A DNA stretch of 64,000 nt from Mytilisepta virgata. Lineage: Eukaryota > Mollusca > Bivalvia > Mytilida > Mytilidae. The translations under genes were made by a program, and so were the position numbers. The notes beneath the pieces are model-generated. The model worked only from the letters and a program-made list of their open reading frames with translations, did no database searches and was not told the DNA's origin. The first letter of the stretch is position 1. Every line of letters starts with the position of its first letter. Shown here in pieces: positions 59,001-64,000 of this stretch. Location of the stretch: contig CM051516.1 in the NCBI GenBank assembly GCA_028015205.1, positions 61,074,230 through 61,138,229 on the forward strand. The letters run 5' to 3'.

Positions 59001-62000
59001 ATGACTCCAATTATCCACCTTAACTATAAATGTCTGTTATAAAGATATCTGATGACTCCAACTATCCAAACAACCTTAACTATAAATGTCTGTTGTAAAG
59101 ATATCTGATGACTCCAACTATCCAAACAACCTTAACTATAAATGTCTGTTGTAAAGATATCTGATGACTCCAACTATCCAAACAACCTTAACTATAAATG
59201 TCTGTTATAAAGATATCTGATGACTCCAACTATCCAAACAACCTTAACTATAAATGTCTGTTATAAAGATATCTGATGACTCCAACTATCCAAACAGCCT
59301 TAACTATAAATGTCTGTTATAAAGATATCTGGTGACTCCAACTATCCAAACAACCTTAACTTTTAATGTCTGTTGTAAAGATATCTGATGACTCCAACTA
59401 TCCAAACAACCTTAACTATAAATGTCTGTTGTAAAGATATCTGATGACTCCAACTATCCACCTTAACTATAAATGTCTGTTATAAAGATATCTGATGACT
59501 CCAACTATCCAAACAACCTTAATTATAAATGTCTGTTATAAAGCTATCTGATGACTCCAACTATCCAAACAACCTTAACTATAAATGTCTGTTATAAAGA
59601 TATCTGGTGACTCCAACTATCCAAACAACCTTAACTATAAATGTCTGTTGTAAAGATATCTGGTGACTCCAACTATCCAAACAACCTTAACTATAAATGT
59701 CTGTTATAAAGATATCTGGTGACTCCAATTATCCAAACAACTGTAACTATAAATGTCTGTTATAAAGATATCTGGTGACTCCAACTATCCAAACAACCTT
59801 AACTATAAATGTCTGTTGTAAAGATATCTGGTGACTCCAACTATCCAAACAACCTTAACTATAAATGTCTGTTATAAAGATATCTGGTGACTCCAATTAT
59901 CCAAACAACTGTAACTATAAATGTCTGTTATAAAGATATCTGGTGACTCCAATTATCCAAACAACCTTAAATATAAATGTGTTGTAAAGATATCTGATGA
60001 CTCCAATTATCCAAACAACCTTAACTATAAATGTCTGTTATAAAGATATCTGATGACTCCAACTATCCAAACAGCCTTAACTATAAATGTCTGTTGTAAA
60101 GATATCTGGTGACTCCAACTATCCAAACAACCTTAACTATAAATGTCTGTTATAAAGATATCTGGTGACTCCAACTATCCACCTTAACTATAAATGTCTG
60201 TTATAAAGATATCTGGTGACTCCAACTATCCACCTTAACTATAAATGTCTGTTATAAAGATATCTGATGACTCCAACTATCCAAACAACCATAACTATAA
60301 ATGTCTGTTATAAAGATATCTGATGACTCCAACTATCCAAACAACCTTAAATATAAATGTCTGTTATAAAGATATCTGATGACTCCAACTATCCACCTTA
60401 ACTATAAATGTCTGTTATAAAGATATCTGGTGACTCCAACTATCCAAACAACCTTAACTATAAATGTCTGTTATAAAGATATCTGGTGACTCCAACTATC
60501 CACCTTAACTATAAATGTCTGTTATAAAGATATCTGGTGACTCCAACTATCCACCTTAACTATAAATGTCTGTTATAAAGATATCTGATGACTCCAACTA
60601 TCCAAACAACCATAACTATAAATGTCTGTTATAAAGATATCTGATGACTCCAACTATCCAAACAACCTTAACTATAAATGTCTGTTATAAAGATATCTGG
60701 TGACTCCAATTATCCAAACAGCCTTAACTATAAATGTCTGTTATAAAGATATCTGATGACTCCAACTATCCAAACAGCCTTAACTATAAATGTCTGTTGT
60801 AAAGATATCTGATGACTCCAACTATCCAAACAACCTTAACTATAAATGTCTGTTATAAAGATATCTGATGACTTCAGACTATCCACCTTAACTATAAATG
60901 TCTGTTATAAAGATATCTGGTGACTCCAACTATCCACCTTAACTATAAATGTCTGTTATAAAGATATCTGGTGACTCCAACTATCCAAACAACCTTAACT
61001 ATAAATGTCTGTTATAAAGATATCTGGTGACTCCAACTATCCACCTTAACTATAAATGTCTGTTATAAAGATATCTGGTGACTCCAACTATCCACCTTAA
61101 CTATAAATGTCTGTTATAAAGATATCTGATGACTCCAACTATCCAAACAACCATAACTATAAATGTCTGTTATAAAGATATCTGATGACTCCAACTATCC
61201 AAACAACCTTAACTATAAATGTCTGTTATAAAGATATCTGGTGACTCCAATTATCCAAACAACCTTAACTATAAATGTCTGTTATAAAGATATCTGATGA
61301 CTCCAAGTATCCAAACAGCCTTAACTATAAATGTCTGTTGTAAAGATATCTGATGACTCCAACTATCCAAACAACCTTAACTACAAATGTCTGTTATAAA
61401 GATATCTGGTGACTCCAACTATCCAAACAACCTTAACTATAAATGTCTGTTATAAAGATATCTGATGACTCCAATTATCCACCTTAACTATAAATGTCTG
61501 TTATAAAGATATCTGATGACTCCAACTATCCAAACAACCTTAACTATAAATGTCTGTTGTAAAGATATCTGATGACTCCAACTATCCAAACAACCTTAAC
61601 TATAAATGTCTGTTGTAAAGATATCTGATGACTCCAACTATCCAAACAACCTTAACTATAAATGTCTGTTATAAAGATATCTGATGACTCCAACTATCCA
61701 AACAACCTTAACTATAAATGTGTTATAAAGATATCTGATGACTCCAACTATCCAAACAGCCTTAACTATAAATGTCTGTTATAAAGATATCTGGTGACTC
61801 CAACTATCCAAACAACCTTAACTTTTAATGTCTGTTGTAAAGATATCTGATGACTCCAACTATCCAAACAACCTTAACTATAAATGTCTGTTGTAAAGAT
61901 ATCTGATGACTCCAACTATCCACCTTAACTATAAATGTCTGTTATAAAGATATCTGATGACTCCAACTATCCAAACAACCTTAATTATAAATGTCTGTTA

Positions 62001-64000
62001 TAAAGCTATCTGATGACTCCAACTATCCAAACAACCTTAACTATAAATGTCTGTTATAAAGATATCTGGTGACTCCAACTATCCAAACAACCTTAACTTT
62101 TAATGTCTGTTATAAAGATATCTGGTGACTCCAACTGTCCACCTTAACTATAAATGTCTGTTGTAAAGATATCTGATGACTCCAACTATCCAAACAACCT
62201 TAACTATAAATGTCTGTTATAAAGATATCTGATGACTCCAATTATCCACCTTAACTATAAATGTCTGTTATAAAGATATCTGATGACTCCAACTATCCAA
62301 ACAACCTTAACTATAAATGTCTGTTGTAAAGATATCTGATGACTCCAACTATCCAAACAACCTTAACTATAAATGTCTGTTGTAAAGATATCTGATGACT
62401 CCAACTATCCAAACAACCTTAACTATAAATGTCTGTTATAAAGATATCTGATGACTCCAACTATCCAAACAACCTTAACTATAAATGTCTGTTATAAAGA
62501 TATCTGATGACTCCAACTATCCAAACAGCCTTAACTATAAATGTCTGTTACAAAGATATCTGGTGACTCCAACTATCCAAACAACCTTAACTTTTAATGT
62601 CTGTTGTAAAGATATCTGATGACTCCAACTATCCAAACAACCTTAACTATAAATGTCTGTTGTAAAGATATCTGATGACTCCAACTATCCACCTTAACTA
62701 TAAATGTCTGTTATAAAGATATCTGATGACTCCAACTATCCAAACAACCTTAATTATAAATGTCTGTTATAAAGCTATCTGATGACTCCAACTATCCAAA
62801 CAACCTTAACTATAAATGTCTGTTATAAAGATATCTGGTGACTCCAACTATCCAAACAACCTTAACTATAAATGTCTGTTGTAAAGATATCTGGTGACTC
62901 CAACTATCCAAACAACCTTAACTATAAATGTCTGTTATAAAGATATCTGGTGACTCCAATTATCCAAACAACTGTAACTATAAATGTCTGTTATAAAGAT
63001 ATCTGGTGACTCCAATTATCCAAACAACCTTAAATATAAATGTGTTGTAAAGATATCTGATGACTCCAATTATCCAAACAACCTTAACTATAAATGTCTG
63101 TTATAAAGATATCTGATGACTCCAACTATCCACACAACCTTAACTATAAATGTCTGTTGTAAAGATATCTGATGACTCCAACTATCCAAACAACCTTAAC
63201 TATAAATGTCTGTTATAAAGATATCTGATGACTCCAACTATCCAAACAGCCTTAACTATAAATGTCTGCTGTAAAGATATCTGATGACTCCAACTATCCA
63301 AACAGCCTTAACTACAAATGTCTGTTATAAAGATATCTGATGATTCCAACTATCCAAACAACCTTAACTATAAATGTCTGTTATAAAGATATCTGATGAC
63401 TCCAATTATCCAAACAGCCTTAACTATAAATGTCTGTTATAAAGATATCTGATGACTCCAACTATCCAAACAACCTTAACTATAAATGTCTGTTATAAAG
63501 ATATCTGGTGACTCCAATTATCCAAACAACCTTAAATATAAATGTCTGTGGTAAAGATATCTGATGACTCCAATTATCCAAACAACCTTAACTATAAATG
63601 TCTGTTGTAAAGATATCTGATGACTCCAACTATCCAAACAACCATAACTATAAATGTCTGTTATAAAGATAACTGATGACTCCAACTATCCAAACAACCT
63701 TAAATATAAATGTCTGTTATAAAGATATCTCATGACTCCAACTATCCACCTTAACTATAAATGTCTGTTATAAAGATATCTGGTGACTCCAACTATCCAA
63801 ACAACCTTAACTATAAATGTCTGTTATAAAGATATCTGGTGACTCCAACTATCCACCTTAACTATAAATGTCTGTTATAAAGATATCTGGTGACTCCAAC
63901 TATCCACCTTAACTATAAATGTCTGTTATAAAGATATCTGATGACTCCAACTATCCAAACAACCATAACTATAAATGTCTGTTATAAAGATATCTGATGA
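56043..64000. repeat. 56-bp satellite array with 51-bp variant, truncated by the window end
   Basis: Head-to-tail units of 56 bp (about 30% GC) fill the last 7,958 bp, roughly 140-150 copies. The core is AACTATAAATGTCTGTTATA, then AAGATATCTGATGACTCC, then AACTATCCAAACAACCTT. A recurrent 51-bp form lacks five bases (ATCCAAACAACC becomes ATCCACC). Other alternating positions are ATAAAG/GTAAAG, CTGATG/CTGGTG, AACTATCC/AATTATCC and CCTT/CCAT/CTGT. Each unit carries the 8-bp palindrome AGATATCT (EcoRV site). The first units (56043 on) are regular 56-mers with no 51-mers. The 51-mers begin near 57600. No foreign sequence interrupts the array. Confidence 0.98.
57600..63800. repeat. higher-order blocks within the 56-bp satellite
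   Basis: Rare diagnostic variants recur at fixed distances. ACTTCAG occurs at 58407 and 60871 (2,464 bp apart), and AAGTATCC at 58841 and 61305 (2,464). TTTTAATG occurs at 59361 and 61823 (2,462, explained by a 2-bp deletion at about 61718) and again at 62592 (769). AAGCTATC occurs at 59541, 62003 (2,462) and 62772 (769). ATATAAATGTG occurs at 59971 and 63034 (3,063, i.e. 2,462+769 minus three units of 56). One block is therefore duplicated at about 2.46 kb, with a later 769-bp duplication and a 168-bp (three-unit) difference. Confidence 0.85.

Noticed and set aside
56043..64000. CRISPR-like repeat array
   Set aside because: Units are contiguous with no unique spacers, and the context is eukaryotic. 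It is a satellite.

Overview
The window is AT-rich, repeat-dense animal DNA with spliced exons and no prokaryotic features. A lophotrochozoan, most likely a bivalve mollusc, fits best. The reasons are tRNA-headed SINEs whose tails resemble molluscan MetaSINE/V-SINE tails, Helentron/HINE-like elements ending in CCAGGTGAGC, and GGGGCATAACTC-type modular repeats. The species call is inference. The identity of the gene below is read directly from the sequence.

The only firmly supported gene is the 3' end of an OCRL/INPP5B-type inositol polyphosphate 5-phosphatase on the minus strand. Four exons (47773-47857, 44763-44890, 43616-43727, 25263-25420) join in phase 0-1-0-1 to give 160 codons plus stop. 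They cover almost all of the C-terminal RhoGAP-like domain. All introns are GT-AG (2,882, 1,035 and 18,195 bp). I found no exons for the phosphatase and ASH domains between 47858 and 56042, so the 5' part of the gene should lie to the right, beyond or inside the satellite.

Layout. 1-25 kb lies downstream of the gene. It holds small inverted-repeat elements (1580-1896, 5901-6220, 7308-7540, 12864-13132), foldbacks, minisatellites (29-bp array at 18484-19068), a composite Helentron/HINE-like element (19181-20987) and two weak candidate first exons (2241-2325 minus, 12675-12717 plus). 25.4-43.6 kb is the large last intron. It carries a TTAA-flanked MITE (34128-34745), a 2.6-kb inverted-repeat element (36971-39569) and more HINE-like copies. 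43.6-56 kb holds three exons, two SINEs (one with a 12-bp target duplication), a second TTAA MITE and a 45-bp minisatellite. 56043-64000 is an uninterrupted satellite of 56-bp units with a 51-bp variant, arranged in nested higher-order blocks (about 2,464 and 769 bp). It runs off the window.

The most interesting signals are: (a) the OCRL/INPP5B exons, none of which appears as an ordinary start-to-stop reading frame; (b) the HINE-like family, whose terminal hairpin shows compensatory base-pair changes between copies; (c) the satellite hierarchy, probably inside or next to the gene; (d) several small transposon families with clean termini. No rRNA gene, functional tRNA gene or CRISPR array was seen.
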